NCBI RefSeq assembly: GCF_016428645.1
Contig: NZ_JAELXW010000059.1
Location: forward strand, 1-63,987
Length of the DNA stretch: 63,987 nt
Direction of reading: 5' to 3'
Origin: Glycomyces salinus
GTDB lineage: Bacteria; Actinomycetota; Actinomycetes; Mycobacteriales; Micromonosporaceae
Shown: one piece after another, positions 1-8,772 of the stretch
Layout: every line of letters starts with the position of its first letter
How positions within the stretch are numbered: the stretch's first letter is position 1
Notes under the pieces: generated by a model
Database searches by the model: none
The model's input: the letters and a program-made list of their open reading frames with translations, nothing else
Told to the model about the DNA's origin: nothing
Program-made: the position numbers and the translations under genes

Positions 1-67
1 TCGATACCGACCCGACAGACGGCCCCGACCTGTAGCAACTAGCGATCAATCACTAAGCCGCCGGCGC

Positions 68-979
68 TCAGTGAGGGAGTTCGCGGGTGGCCTCCTCGCG
101 GATCGCGGCGAGGCCGCGGGCGATCGCCGGCTGCTCGGCGCTGCCTCGCCGCACGGCGGTGAACAGGCGACGCGTCGGCACCGGATTGCCGCGGATGGGC
201 ACCCGCACCACTTCGTGCCCGGCCGGGATCGGCATCAGCCGCGATATCAGGGTCACCCCGAAACCGGTGCACACCAGCCCGGAAACGGTTCCCCAGTGGT
301 CGGCCCGGTGGGCGATGTCGGGAGCGAATCCGGCCGCCTTGGCGGAACTGAGCAGCAGCTGCTCCTGGTCGATGCACCCGGGCATGCTCACCCACTCCTC
401 ATCGGCGGCCTCGATCAGCTCCACGCTCTCGCGCCCGGCCAGCCGGTGGTCGGCCGGCACCAGCAGATCCTCGGGATCGTCCATGAGGAACTGCTGCTCG
501 AAGCGCGGGTCGCTCGGCGGGGGAGCGGCGTCGGTCGGATTGATGACGGCAATGTCGGCGTCGCCCGACTCGAGCATCCCGAACGCCTCGTCCGACTCGA
601 CCGCCGCCAAATGCAGCCGCAGTCCGGGCCACGACTCGCGCAGCCGTTTCGCCGCCGGGGCGATGAAGGCCGAGACGGTACTCGCCAGGCCGCACAGCCG
701 CAGGCCGCCGATCTCGCCGTCCGCGAGGGCGGCCAGGTCGACCTTGGTCCGCTCCCATTGGGCGTAGAGGACATCGGCGTGTTCGAGCAGGAGCTCGGCG
801 GCGGGGGTGAGCCGGACCCGGCGGCCGTTGGGCTCCAGCAGCCGGATCCCGGTCTCGGCGGCGAGCTGCTTGAGCTGGTGCGAGACCGTGGACGGCGTCA
901 GGTGCAGCGCCAGGGCGGCGGCGGTGACCGTGCCGTGCGTGCGCAGGACCCGCAGGGTCTGGAGCCTCGAGTCGATCAT
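68..979 (-). CDS. LysR-family transcriptional regulator
   Basis: This is a 303-residue LysR-type regulator of normal family length. The N-terminal winged helix-turn-helix (about residues 1-60) contains the family pattern of a short leading strand, then TVTAAALALHLTPSTVSHQL. The rest (about 85-295) is the periplasmic-binding-like effector domain. An in-frame start lies five codons further upstream at 994, but the ATG at 979 is preferred because an AGG sits 7 nt before it and the protein then begins MIDSRLQ, as is usual in the family. It is divergent from a small Cys-pair gene, with an inverted repeat GAGAAC-N7-GTTCTC between them that probably is its own binding site. The effector is unknown. 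Nothing ties it to the downstream rhamnogalacturonan operon. Confidence 0.9.
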   Translation of the reverse strand: MIDSRLQTLRVLRTHGTVTAAALALHLTPSTVSHQLKQLAAETGIRLLEPNGRRVRLTPAAELLLEHADVLYAQWERTKVDLAALADGEIGGLRLCGLASTVSAFIAPAAKRLRESWPGLRLHLAAVESDEAFGMLESGDADIAVINPTDAAPPPSDPRFEQQFLMDDPEDLLVPADHRLAGRESVELIEAADEEWVSMPGCIDQEQLLLSSAKAAGFAPDIAHRADHWGTVSGLVCTGFGVTLISRLMPIPAGHEVVRVPIRGNPVPTRRLFTAVRRGSAEQPAIARGLAAIREEATRELPH

Positions 980-1004
980 TCGAAGACCTCGCAAGATACG
1001 ATGG

Positions 1005-1023
1005 GAGAACTTTCGTTGTTCTC
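1005..1023. promoter_or_regulatory. Inverted repeat between LysR gene and divergent small gene
   Basis: GAGAAC at 1005-1010 and GTTCTC at 1018-1023 are perfect 6-bp arms separated by 7 nt. LysR proteins typically bind such dyads between their own gene and a divergent target, so this is inferred to be the autoregulatory site. Confidence 0.45.
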
Positions 1024-1050
1024 GTACGATCCTAGGCCGAGACTTGCCCT

Positions 1051-1266
1051 ATGACCAACACTCAGAGCTCTCCCCGAGACCGTTGCCCGCTGTGCGAGCT
1101 GGGCATGAGCGCCGCCATGACGGTGGTCTCCAGCCACCGCACCTCCACCGGCACGGTCGTGTACGCCCGCTGCGACTGCGGCCGACTGTCCATGTGGTTC
1201 GAGTCGACCGTCCTCACCCAGAACCCCCCGGAACTGGGCGCGATGGCGGGCCGATCGGTTCCCTAG
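1051..1266 (+). CDS. Small Cys-pair (zinc-ribbon-like) protein, function unknown
   Basis: This 71-residue protein has two cysteine pairs, CPLC near residue 13 and CDCG near residue 43. That spacing suggests a small zinc-ribbon-like fold. No Shine-Dalgarno sequence is obvious before the ATG, so translation could be leaderless or start elsewhere. It is divergent from the LysR regulator, across an intergenic inverted repeat, and may be a target of it. I do not recognise a family. Codon usage matches the neighbours, which supports it being a real gene. Confidence 0.55.
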   Translation: MTNTQSSPRDRCPLCELGMSAAMTVVSSHRTSTGTVVYARCDCGRLSMWFESTVLTQNPPELGAMAGRSVP

Positions 1267-1287
1267 CCCGCCACCGCAATGCCCACG

Positions 1288-3927
1288 TCAGGTCGCCTCG
1301 GCCAGCCGGTGCCCGATCAGAGCCAGGTTCTGGATCGTGGCCAGGCCGCACTGCGCGGCGTCGTTCGTGGACAGGGTCCGCGCCTCGTCCACCGGGGACG
1401 GCACCTCCGGCGGCAGGATCGTCACCGCCCGGAACGCCTCCTCGCCCATGAACTCGCCACCCTCGAAATACGACCGCCACGCCAGGTCGGCGAGCCCTTC
1501 GTCGCCGAGCCGGTCCGCTGCAAACGCCGCCAGCCTGGAGTGCGCCTGCTTGAGATTGAACCCCGTCGGCGCCACGCCCAACTCGGCCTCCTGCTCTTCG
1601 GGAGTCGCCAGATAGAGCCGGCAGTACTGCAACCACGCCTCCCGGAACCCGGGCGCCTCGACCTGCCCCGCGTCCACCAGGCCCACCAGTTCGCTGCACA
1701 CCTCGACCAGCCCGAACACGGCCGAGAGGTGCGAGACCGAGACCCGGTCCCGCGAGGTGTCGAACCGGCCCGTGTCCAGGTCGTACAGTGCCTCGCCGGT
1801 GAAGAACCCGTGCGGCAGCGCGCCGATGTCGCTCATCGTGCCGACCAGCCGGTCCCGCGACCGCTCGTCGCCGGTGATCTCCCAGTCCGCCAGCCACGTC
1901 GCGGCCAGGGCGCTCCAGTCGGTCCCGAGCCCGACCGCGAGCGCGCGGCGCTCCGGACGGTAGGTGGCCGCGTCGGACCGCACCTTGCGGGTGGGGTCGA
2001 GGGCCAGGAACGTCGCGTCGGAGTCCCGCAGCTCCAGCATCAAATCGCGCGTGTGCTCATCGCCGGTCAGGAAGTAGTGGAACCGCCGGTAGGCGGGCGT
2101 GGAGATGCGCACCTGCTTGGCGCTGCAACCCCAGTGCTGGACGTTGTGCCTGCTGCCCAGGCCCTTCCACGGTCCGGCGTGGTACACGTCCACGTCCCCG
2201 GTGTGCCTGGTCATGCGCTCGGCCAGGCGGAACACGTCCGCGCGGCCGGTGCGCAGGAACGAGGTCCACAGCCACAGGTCCGGGGACAGCTCGGAGTTGT
2301 CCCACGCGTATCCGCCGACGTCGTAGCGCCAGGTGTGGCGGTCGCGGTCGTAGGCGTGCATGACGTCGCCGAAGTTCCAGAATCCGTACCAGGACCGCTG
2401 GTCGACCTGGCCGACGTAGAAGTCGAGCAGGAAGTCCAGTCGGTCCTCCAGCGCGGCCCGGCGCGGCTCGGCGCGGTCGGGGAGGTCCCAGTCGCCCAGC
2501 ACCCCGGCCGCGTGCAGCGCCCGCGGCTCGGGCACGAGCTGCGGCCGGACGGCGGTCCCGCGCGCGATTCGCGCCAGCTCCTCGATCCGGGGGGTGGCCT
2601 CGAACGGAGACACGGTCAGCTCGTGGGTGCGGCCGATGCCGTGCGCCGAACCGAACCCGGGCTCGTAGTCCTCATAGGTGATCTCGAGGGCGTCGAGCTG
2701 GTCGGCGTAATCCTCCTGCCCGAGGCCGTCGTGGTAGAACCGCAGGTCCATCGGGGCCGCCTCCGGCGACCACAGCCACGCCGTCAGCGTCGCCGCCTCC
2801 GAGTCGGCGCCGCGCACGTCCAGGCCGGTCGGGTGCGACTGCCAGAACCCGGTCAGTCCGAGAGCGAGCCCGCCGGAGACGTCGCCGATGTAGGCCAGCC
2901 CTTCGGCGCGAGTGCCCTGCGTGACGTCGATCCACGGCCTGTCGGCGGCCGTGCGCTTGTGGACGGTGTACCCGTTCGCGTTCAACTGGCGCAGCGAGTA
3001 GTCGCTCCAGGTCGGTATCCAGCGCGCCAGCCGGTCCACCGAACGGTCCCATTCGGACGGCGGCGGCGTGGGACGCCCGTCCATCTGCGCGGCCCGGACT
3101 TCGGCGCCCGGGTCGCGGCGCAGCCCGGTCAGCCCGCGCACCGCCTCCCGCAGGAAGCCCCCGTCCGCCCCGGCCAGGCGCACGTGCCGGTCGTGCCACG
3201 CCTCCCGCAGCGGCACCGTGAACCGCAGCCCGAGCGAGGAGAGGAAATCGCGCTCGGGATCGCCGTCCCACACGAAGGAGTGGACCAGCCGGAACGTGGC
3301 CGCTCCGGCGGCGAACACCAGCCGCACCGTGAACGGCAGCCACTCCCGGCCGGACTCGTCGCGGTGGACCCCGGTGACGCGCACGACCGCGCGCAGCGGC
3401 CCGTCCTGCTCCACCTCGCAGCCGGTCACGTGCCCGACCGCGTCGACCCGGCCGCGCACGTCGGGCTCGGGGTGGTCCTGGCGGCTGGAGACCAGCCTGC
3501 CCGAGGCCGCCACCTCCGCGCCTCCGATCCGGACCGAACGCACGAGCTCAGGCCCCGAATCGGCCACGACGACGCGGCACACGCCGGTGTCGACCACCAC
3601 GCCGTCCGCGCCGGAGATCGCCTTGACGCGGACCGCCGGGTCCGTCGATCCGCCGCCCTGGACGACCCGGTACCCGCCGGAGGGCTCGCGGTCGGCGCCG
3701 AGCGCGACCCCGACCCACTTGACGCTGCCGTCCGGCCACGCCGCCAGCGGCCACACCTGGGCGGGGACCGGAGCGCCGTCGGCGTCGACCACGGAAAGCG
3801 ACGCCGACTCGGCGACGGCGCCGCACGCGAACGGGACGCCGCACGTGACCCCGCCCAAGGCGAGGTCGGGCGGGACGTCGTCGAGCCAGCGCAAGGGCAC
3901 TTCGGTGTCGGTAGCGGCGGTATTCAC
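1288..3927 (-). CDS. YetA/PcRglX-like exo-rhamnogalacturonan lyase (PL26 type)
   Basis: This 879-residue cytoplasmic protein begins with a RIFT-barrel-like segment (PLRWLDDVPPDLALGG, then PDGSVKWVGVALG) typical of YetA/PcRglX proteins of polysaccharide lyase family 26. A large alpha/alpha-barrel-like central part follows, rich in Trp and Tyr (for example WYGFWNFGDVMHAYD and WDNSELSPDLWLW). Characterised members cleave rhamnogalacturonan-I oligosaccharides from the end by beta-elimination. The GTG start overlaps the stop of the DUF1961 gene as GTGA, and the longer open frame upstream is only antisense bias. It is the last gene of the rhamnogalacturonan operon. No signal peptide is seen, so it acts on imported oligosaccharides. 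The family assignment is by pattern; the exact bond cleaved is inferred. Confidence 0.82.
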   Translation of the reverse strand: MNTAATDTEVPLRWLDDVPPDLALGGVTCGVPFACGAVAESASLSVVDADGAPVPAQVWPLAAWPDGSVKWVGVALGADREPSGGYRVVQGGGSTDPAVRVKAISGADGVVVDTGVCRVVVADSGPELVRSVRIGGAEVAASGRLVSSRQDHPEPDVRGRVDAVGHVTGCEVEQDGPLRAVVRVTGVHRDESGREWLPFTVRLVFAAGAATFRLVHSFVWDGDPERDFLSSLGLRFTVPLREAWHDRHVRLAGADGGFLREAVRGLTGLRRDPGAEVRAAQMDGRPTPPPSEWDRSVDRLARWIPTWSDYSLRQLNANGYTVHKRTAADRPWIDVTQGTRAEGLAYIGDVSGGLALGLTGFWQSHPTGLDVRGADSEAATLTAWLWSPEAAPMDLRFYHDGLGQEDYADQLDALEITYEDYEPGFGSAHGIGRTHELTVSPFEATPRIEELARIARGTAVRPQLVPEPRALHAAGVLGDWDLPDRAEPRRAALEDRLDFLLDFYVGQVDQRSWYGFWNFGDVMHAYDRDRHTWRYDVGGYAWDNSELSPDLWLWTSFLRTGRADVFRLAERMTRHTGDVDVYHAGPWKGLGSRHNVQHWGCSAKQVRISTPAYRRFHYFLTGDEHTRDLMLELRDSDATFLALDPTRKVRSDAATYRPERRALAVGLGTDWSALAATWLADWEITGDERSRDRLVGTMSDIGALPHGFFTGEALYDLDTGRFDTSRDRVSVSHLSAVFGLVEVCSELVGLVDAGQVEAPGFREAWLQYCRLYLATPEEQEAELGVAPTGFNLKQAHSRLAAFAADRLGDEGLADLAWRSYFEGGEFMGEEAFRAVTILPPEVPSPVDEARTLSTNDAAQCGLATIQNLALIGHRLAEAT

Positions 3928-4583
3928 GGGAGTGGAGTCACCTCGAGGTTGCGGTAGTGGGCCGCGAGCGGGGCCATCTGGCGGAAGCCGATCCTGCCCG
4001 CGCCCAGCGGCTCGTCGTCGTGGAACGTGAACAGGTCCAGGTCGTCGATCGCGAAGGACACCTCGCCGCCGCGCTTGGTGACGCGCACCCGGTAGTGGCC
4101 GTCGGCGTCCTCGGGGCCGGGAAGCGGGTCGGCGCCCTGCGCGACCAACCGGAACCCCGGGCTCTTGCGCAGGTTGCAGGTGCGGAAGCGCCGCTCGGCG
4201 GGCCACTTGCGGCGCAGGTACGACACGTGCATCGTCGACACGTCGCCGGAGTGGTACTGCGGGTAGTAGCCGGTGCGCGTCGCCAGCGACGGGTCGAACA
4301 GGTCGCGCCCGCCGGTGCCGGTCGCGGCGAAGAACAGCATCGCCAGGCCCTCCCCGGACAGCGGCCGGAAGTCCCACGAGACCTCCACGTCGGCGCCGAA
4401 CACCTCCGGGCACCAGAACGTGAAGTGGGCGTGGTCGCCGCGCCCGTCTGCGGCCAGGGCCGCCTCGTCGGCGGCGCTGGACAGGACCATGCCGCCGTCG
4501 CGGAACTCCAGGCCGACCGGTCCTTCCGCCACCCAGCCGTCGAGATCGGACGGATCGGCCAGCGGGTTGCGATACGTACTCAC
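3924..4583 (-). CDS. DUF1961 (YesU-like) family protein
   Basis: This is a 219-residue cytoplasmic protein of the DUF1961 family. Its predicted all-beta jelly-roll-like sequence (HFTFWCPEVFGADVEVSWDF, then YYPQYHSGDVSTMHVSYLRRKW near residue 105) resembles Bacillus YesU, encoded among rhamnogalacturonan genes. The GTG start is chosen because it overlaps the preceding TGA as GTGA and the protein then starts with a conserved-looking STYRNPL. Its own stop overlaps the GTG of the next gene. The context says it works with the acetylesterase and lyase on pectin-derived oligosaccharides. The fold suggests carbohydrate binding or hydrolysis, but the reaction is not known to me. Confidence 0.8.
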   Translation of the reverse strand: MSTYRNPLADPSDLDGWVAEGPVGLEFRDGGMVLSSAADEAALAADGRGDHAHFTFWCPEVFGADVEVSWDFRPLSGEGLAMLFFAATGTGGRDLFDPSLATRTGYYPQYHSGDVSTMHVSYLRRKWPAERRFRTCNLRKSPGFRLVAQGADPLPGPEDADGHYRVRVTKRGGEVSFAIDDLDLFTFHDDEPLGAGRIGFRQMAPLAAHYRNLEVTPLP

Positions 4584-5284
4584 GGCCGCACCAGCCACAG
4601 GCCGAGCGGCTCGGCGTCCCCGCCGTCGCCGTCGAGGGCGCGCAGCGCCTCCGCGACGAACCGTGCCACAGCGGCGGCTCCGGCCGTCGTGAAGTGCGTG
4701 TTGTCCTTGGCCAGTTGGTCGTCGACCTCGACGCCGAGCTTCGCGGCCGCGCCGTGCACGAACAGCACGGCCGATTCGTCCTCGCCCATCCAGGTGTAGA
4801 GCCACCTGGAGAACACGTTCAGGTCGATGACGGGCACGTCGAGCTCATGACCGAGCGCTCGGACCGTCGCCGGGTAGGGGCCGTGCGAGTACCGCAGCCG
4901 CCCTTCCTCGTCGAACATTCGGCGTTCGACGCTGGTGGCCAAGACGGGCCGGGCTCCGGCGGCGCGGACCTCGGCGACGAACTCGGCCAGCCGGGCCCTG
5001 TAGCCGCCCTCGGCGGCGAGGACCTCGGGCTCCTTCTGGTCGTTGTGTCCGAACTGGATCACCACGGTGTCGCCGGGCCGCAGCTCGGCGGCGACCTTGT
5101 CCCAGTGGCCCTCGTCGCGGAAGGACTTGGTGGTCGCGCCGCCGACGGCCAGGTTCCGCACGTCCTGGTCGGTGAACCGGGCGAGCTCGTCGCCCCAGCC
5201 CAGGAGCGGCAGGTCCTCTCGGCCCGAGGTGGCGCCGTGGTCGGTGGGGGCGACCGTCGAGTCGCCCGCGAGGTGGATCGTCAT
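4580..5284 (-). CDS. Rhamnogalacturonan acetylesterase (SGNH hydrolase, YesT-like)
   Basis: This 234-residue SGNH/GDSL esterase removes acetyl groups from rhamnogalacturonan fragments. Block I is LAGDST at residues 5-10 with Ser9 as the expected nucleophile, followed by VGGATT (oxyanion Gly), then FGHNDQ (block III Asn) and the C-terminal DNTHFT carrying the catalytic Asp and His. Length and motif order fit rhamnogalacturonan acetylesterases of carbohydrate esterase family 12. There is no signal peptide, so it acts after uptake by the two permeases encoded just upstream. The start ATG overlaps the permease stop by one base (TGATG), and its stop overlaps the DUF1961 start. It is the clearest marker of the pathway in this operon. 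Confidence 0.9.
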   Translation of the reverse strand: MTIHLAGDSTVAPTDHGATSGREDLPLLGWGDELARFTDQDVRNLAVGGATTKSFRDEGHWDKVAAELRPGDTVVIQFGHNDQKEPEVLAAEGGYRARLAEFVAEVRAAGARPVLATSVERRMFDEEGRLRYSHGPYPATVRALGHELDVPVIDLNVFSRWLYTWMGEDESAVLFVHGAAAKLGVEVDDQLAKDNTHFTTAGAAAVARFVAEALRALDGDGGDAEPLGLWLVRP

Positions 5285-6168
5285 CAGCCTTTCACGCTTC
5301 CTATGAGCATTCCCTTGGCAAAGTGTTTCTGGAGGAACGGGTACGCCAGGAGCACCGGAATGGTGGCCACGATCACCACGGCGAACTTGATGCCCTCGGC
5401 CGGCGGCGGCACGTCCGAGCCCATCTCGTCGGCCGACAGGGACGCCGCGGCGGTGACCTGGCGCAGCACCATCTGGAGCGTCCACTTGCTGGTGTCGCTC
5501 AGGTACAGCAGCGGCGACATGTAGTCGTTCCAGATGCCGACGGCGTAGAACAGCGCGAACGTCGCCAGCACCGGCTTGGACAGCGGCAGGACGACGTGGC
5601 GCAGCACCTGGAGCTCGTTCGCCCCGTCGATCCGGGCCGACTCCTGGAGCTCGACCGGGAGCTGCTGGAAGAAGTTCTTGATGATGATCAGGCTGAAGGG
5701 GTTGATCGCCATCGGCAGGAACAGCGCCCAGTACGTGTCGAGCAGGCCCAGCTGCTGGACCACCAGGAACGTCGGGATCATGCCCGCGCTGAAGACCATC
5801 GTGAAGACGACCAGGCTGAGGATCGTGCGGCGGCCCGGCAGGTCCACCTTCGACAGCGGGTAGGCCATCAGCGCCGTCAGCGCCAGTTGGACCAGCGTGC
5901 CGACGAGCGTGACCACCACGGTCGTGAAGAAGGCCCGCACGAACACGTCCGAGGTCAGGATCGACTCGTACGATTCGGTGGTGAACTCGTTCGGCCACAC
6001 GAAGAACGGCCGCGTGGCGATCTCGACCTCGGTCGCGAACGAGCCGGCCAGCACGTAGACGAACGGCAGCACCGCGAGCAGCCCCACCGCGACGAGCAGG
6101 ACGATGTTCACCACGTCGAAGACGCGTCCGGCGCGGGTGTTGAACCGCTTTTGCGCTGTGGAAGCCAT
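5284..6168 (-). CDS. ABC transporter permease, LplC/YtcP type (carbohydrate uptake)
   Basis: This 294-residue inner-membrane permease has six likely membrane spans and the permease signature ESARIDGANELQVLRHVVLP (EAA loop, near residue 190) that contacts the ATPase. Its N-terminal part (RVFDVVNIVLLVAVGLLAVLPFVYVLAGS) and C-terminal KGMLIGSVKG match the LplC/YtcP branch, which imports complex plant-sugar oligosaccharides. It forms a pair with the permease encoded immediately upstream, overlapping by one base. No ATPase gene is in the operon, so it probably relies on a shared MsmK/MsiK-type ATPase encoded elsewhere. The substrate is inferred from the adjoining lyase and esterase. Confidence 0.93.
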   Translation of the reverse strand: MASTAQKRFNTRAGRVFDVVNIVLLVAVGLLAVLPFVYVLAGSFATEVEIATRPFFVWPNEFTTESYESILTSDVFVRAFFTTVVVTLVGTLVQLALTALMAYPLSKVDLPGRRTILSLVVFTMVFSAGMIPTFLVVQQLGLLDTYWALFLPMAINPFSLIIIKNFFQQLPVELQESARIDGANELQVLRHVVLPLSKPVLATFALFYAVGIWNDYMSPLLYLSDTSKWTLQMVLRQVTAAASLSADEMGSDVPPPAEGIKFAVVIVATIPVLLAYPFLQKHFAKGMLIGSVKG

Positions 6169-7130
6169 CAGAAGATCCCCTGTTGATTGAAGCGCTTGGC
6201 GAGCCAGTTGGTCCCGAAGATGAGCACCACTCCGACGAGCGCCTTGGATAGGCCTATGGCCGTGGAGTAGCTATATGCCCCCTGCTGGATGCCGGTGAAG
6301 TAGACGTAGGTGTCGAAAACGTCGGCGACATCGCGGTTCAACGAATTCGACATGAGGTAGATCTGCTCGAAGCCAGTGTCGAGGAACCGTCCGGTCTGGA
6401 GGATGAGCAGGATGATGATCACCGGCCGGATGGAGGGCAGCGTGATGTGCCAGACGCGCTGCCAGCGGCCCGCGCCGTCGATGATCGCCGCCTGGTACTG
6501 CTCCTGGTCGACCCCGGCCAGGGCCGCGAGGAAGATGATCGTGCCCCAGCCGGTGTCCTTCCAGACCATCTGCATGAGAATGAGCGGCCGGAACCAGTCG
6601 GGGTCGGCGAGCATGTTGGAGTCGGTGCCGAATAGGTCGTTGAAGAATGTCCACAGCGGCCCGTTTCCGATGGCGAACAGCAGCGCGGTCAGCGACACCA
6701 CGACCGTCCACGACAGGAAGTGGGGGATGTAGACGAGTGTCTGCACGGTCCGTTTGAGGATCGTCAGGCGCAGTTCGTTGAGCAGCAGGGCCAGCACGAT
6801 GGTGAGCGGGAACGCGATGAACAGGCTGAGCGAGGCGACGATCAGCGTGTTCGTCAGCAGGCGCGGGAAGTCGGGGTTGGTGAAGAACTCCTCGAAGTGG
6901 GCCAGGCCGACCCATTCGCTGCCCTCGATGCCGAGGAACGGGATGTAGTTCTTGAACGCGATGTGGGCCCCGTACATCGGCCAAAACCTGAACAGAACGA
7001 AGTACACGATCCCCGGCAGCATCATGAAGATCAGCCACCGGTAGCGCACCACGTCGGTCAGGAATCTCCGCCGCCGGGCGCCGGGCCGCGTTCGCGGGGG
7101 CTCGGGATCGACCTTCAGGACGGTCGTCAA
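6168..7130 (-). CDS. ABC transporter permease, LplB/YteP type (carbohydrate uptake)
   Basis: This 320-residue membrane permease is of the LplB/YteP class. It carries the class-typical early motif GIVYFVLFRFWPMYGAHIAFKN and the EAA loop QAAIIDGAGRWQRVWHITLP near residue 220. It begins with TTG at 7130, preceded by GAGGAG six bases upstream. It is the heterodimer partner of the following LplC-type permease and lies behind the binding-protein gene, giving the classical binding protein - LplB - LplC order. It is separated from the binding-protein gene by 81 bases that hold a short tandem repeat of a 7-mer. Import of rhamnogalacturonan oligosaccharides is inferred from the neighbours. Confidence 0.93.
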   Translation of the reverse strand: MTTVLKVDPEPPRTRPGARRRRFLTDVVRYRWLIFMMLPGIVYFVLFRFWPMYGAHIAFKNYIPFLGIEGSEWVGLAHFEEFFTNPDFPRLLTNTLIVASLSLFIAFPLTIVLALLLNELRLTILKRTVQTLVYIPHFLSWTVVVSLTALLFAIGNGPLWTFFNDLFGTDSNMLADPDWFRPLILMQMVWKDTGWGTIIFLAALAGVDQEQYQAAIIDGAGRWQRVWHITLPSIRPVIIILLILQTGRFLDTGFEQIYLMSNSLNRDVADVFDTYVYFTGIQQGAYSYSTAIGLSKALVGVVLIFGTNWLAKRFNQQGIF

Positions 7131-7140
7131 CGCAGGCTCC

Positions 7141-7174
7141 TCGGGGGTCGGGGGTCGGGGGTCGGGGGTCGGGG
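7141..7174. repeat. Short tandem repeat TCGGGGG, about 4.9 copies
   Basis: The 7-mer TCGGGGG occurs four full times plus TCGGGG between the binding-protein and permease genes. The plus strand thus has five runs of four or five G, which could fold as a G-quadruplex; the operon mRNA carries the C-rich copy. It sits just 5' of the TTG-started permease, so it may change the ratio of binding protein to permease or vary by slippage. That role is inference. Confidence 0.75.
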
Positions 7175-7211
7175 CGGGCGTCCGGGGGACGGCTCGCCCC
7201 GTATCGGAGGG

Positions 7212-8735
7212 TCAGTCGAGTTCCGAGTAGAGGTCGTTCAGCTCGGCCAGCACATCGTCTCCGCCGCTGGAATGCCACTGGTCGAATACGTCCTGCAGCC
7301 CGGCGTCGTCTATTTGCCCGTCGATGTACTGGATGCGGGCGTCGGCGATCATGGTGTCGAGCTGAACGCCGTTGGTGGTGTAGGTCTCTGACACCAGGCT
7401 CGCCGCCGGGTTGAAGACGGCGTTCTCGAGGTCCTCGGACTGGAGATCGAGCCGAAGGTCCTCCAGTTCCTGCTCGAACTCGGTCTCCTTCGCGAGCGGA
7501 TAGGCGTTGTAGCCGGCGACGTTCATGCCGAGTTGGGCCCAAGCACCGGTCACCTGGTCGGTGAAGTCCTGCCTCTCGGGGTCGCGGACCGCGACGCCGT
7601 CCTCGACGGTGTAGTTATCGCCCTCGATCCCGTTGTTCATGAGGTTCTGCGCCTCGGTGCTGTTGAGGTTGTTGAGGGTGGTCAGCACCTCTTCGAGCTG
7701 TTCCTCGGTTTGCACGCCGGACTTGGGGATCGCCAGGATGCCTTTGTGGCCGGGGGTCGGCATCGAATAGGTCCCGTTCGGTCCTTCGAGTTGGCCCGCG
7801 AGCGCGACGTACTGATCGAAGGTCTCGGGGTCCTGCTCCTTGAACAGGCCGACGAGCTGGCTGGCGCGGGACTGGACATCGACGATGATGCCGCCCTCGC
7901 CGTTGAGGAACGGGGTGTTCCAGTCCTCGGGAGCCATCGTGGCGTAGTCGGGGTTGAGGTAGCCGTTCTCGACCATCTCGCGCTCGTACTCTACTGCCTG
8001 CTTCCACTCCGGAGTTTCGAATGATGGAGTGAGCGTGCCGCCTTCGTCCTTCCAGACGTTGCCGGCGCCGTGCCAGACCTCGATGGCGTCGTAAGGGCTG
8101 CCGGTGCCGATCGCGGCGGGCCACTCGATGTTGATCATGCCGTAGGTGTCGTCCTCGCCGTTGCCGTCGGGGTCGTCCTCGGTGAAGGCCCGCGCGATCT
8201 CCATGAGGTCGTCGGTGGTTTCGGGCGGATCCATGTCGAGATTGTCGAGCCAGTCCGCCCGCAGGATCACGCTGTGCCTGATGACGTCGCGGGCGCGGTA
8301 GACGCCGTAGACGGTGCCGTTGACGCTGGTCGCCTCCTGTACCTCGGGGTTCTCGGCGACGAGGTTGGGGTAGTCGCCGGAGGCGAGGTAGTCGGTGAGG
8401 TCCCAGAACCCGCCAGCTTCGGCGGTCTGGACGAAGGACTGGTTCTTGTCCTCGATGACCATGACGTCGGGGATGTCGTCGCCCGCAAGGGTAACGTTGA
8501 CCTTGTCGCCGTATTCGCTGTGCGGCACCCACTGGACGCTGATGTCGTGGCCGACAAGTTCGCTCAGCGCCTCATCGATCGGATCGTCCTCCTCCGGGGG
8601 CACCTCGGAATAGAAGGGCGCCATGATGTCGAGGGTCTCCAGCGGGTCGGAATCGTCGCCGCCGCCGGAGCAGGCGGACAGCACGAGTCCGCCCACCGCG
8701 AGGACGACGATTGGTATGCGCTTTCTAACGTTCAT
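7212..8735 (-). CDS. Extracellular solute-binding lipoprotein, LplA/YtcQ type
   Basis: This 507-residue lipoprotein has a basic N-terminus, a hydrophobic stretch and the lipobox LSAC (Cys at about residue 22) followed by an acidic linker. The mature part is a family 1 sugar-binding protein of the LplA/YtcQ branch, acid-rich with motifs such as VLRADWLDNLDM near residue 140 and PDVMVIEDKNQSF. It delivers oligosaccharides to the two permeases encoded downstream. The ribosome-binding site AAAGGA overlaps a perfect 12-bp palindrome CCTTTCGAAAGG at 8743-8754, so initiation could be modulated by a small hairpin or a bound protein. The ligand, probably unsaturated rhamnogalacturonan oligosaccharides, is inferred from the operon. 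Confidence 0.93.
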   Translation of the reverse strand: MNVRKRIPIVVLAVGGLVLSACSGGGDDSDPLETLDIMAPFYSEVPPEEDDPIDEALSELVGHDISVQWVPHSEYGDKVNVTLAGDDIPDVMVIEDKNQSFVQTAEAGGFWDLTDYLASGDYPNLVAENPEVQEATSVNGTVYGVYRARDVIRHSVILRADWLDNLDMDPPETTDDLMEIARAFTEDDPDGNGEDDTYGMINIEWPAAIGTGSPYDAIEVWHGAGNVWKDEGGTLTPSFETPEWKQAVEYEREMVENGYLNPDYATMAPEDWNTPFLNGEGGIIVDVQSRASQLVGLFKEQDPETFDQYVALAGQLEGPNGTYSMPTPGHKGILAIPKSGVQTEEQLEEVLTTLNNLNSTEAQNLMNNGIEGDNYTVEDGVAVRDPERQDFTDQVTGAWAQLGMNVAGYNAYPLAKETEFEQELEDLRLDLQSEDLENAVFNPAASLVSETYTTNGVQLDTMIADARIQYIDGQIDDAGLQDVFDQWHSSGGDDVLAELNDLYSELD

Positions 8736-8772
8736 CGGGGGTCCTTTCGAAAGGGGATTTCTTTGACGGGGA

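Noticed and set aside
1279-3957. An 892-codon plus-strand frame opposite the PL26-type gene
   Set aside because: It is compositionally biased (Arg, Pro, Val, Gln) with no domain; the minus strand is in a coupled operon.
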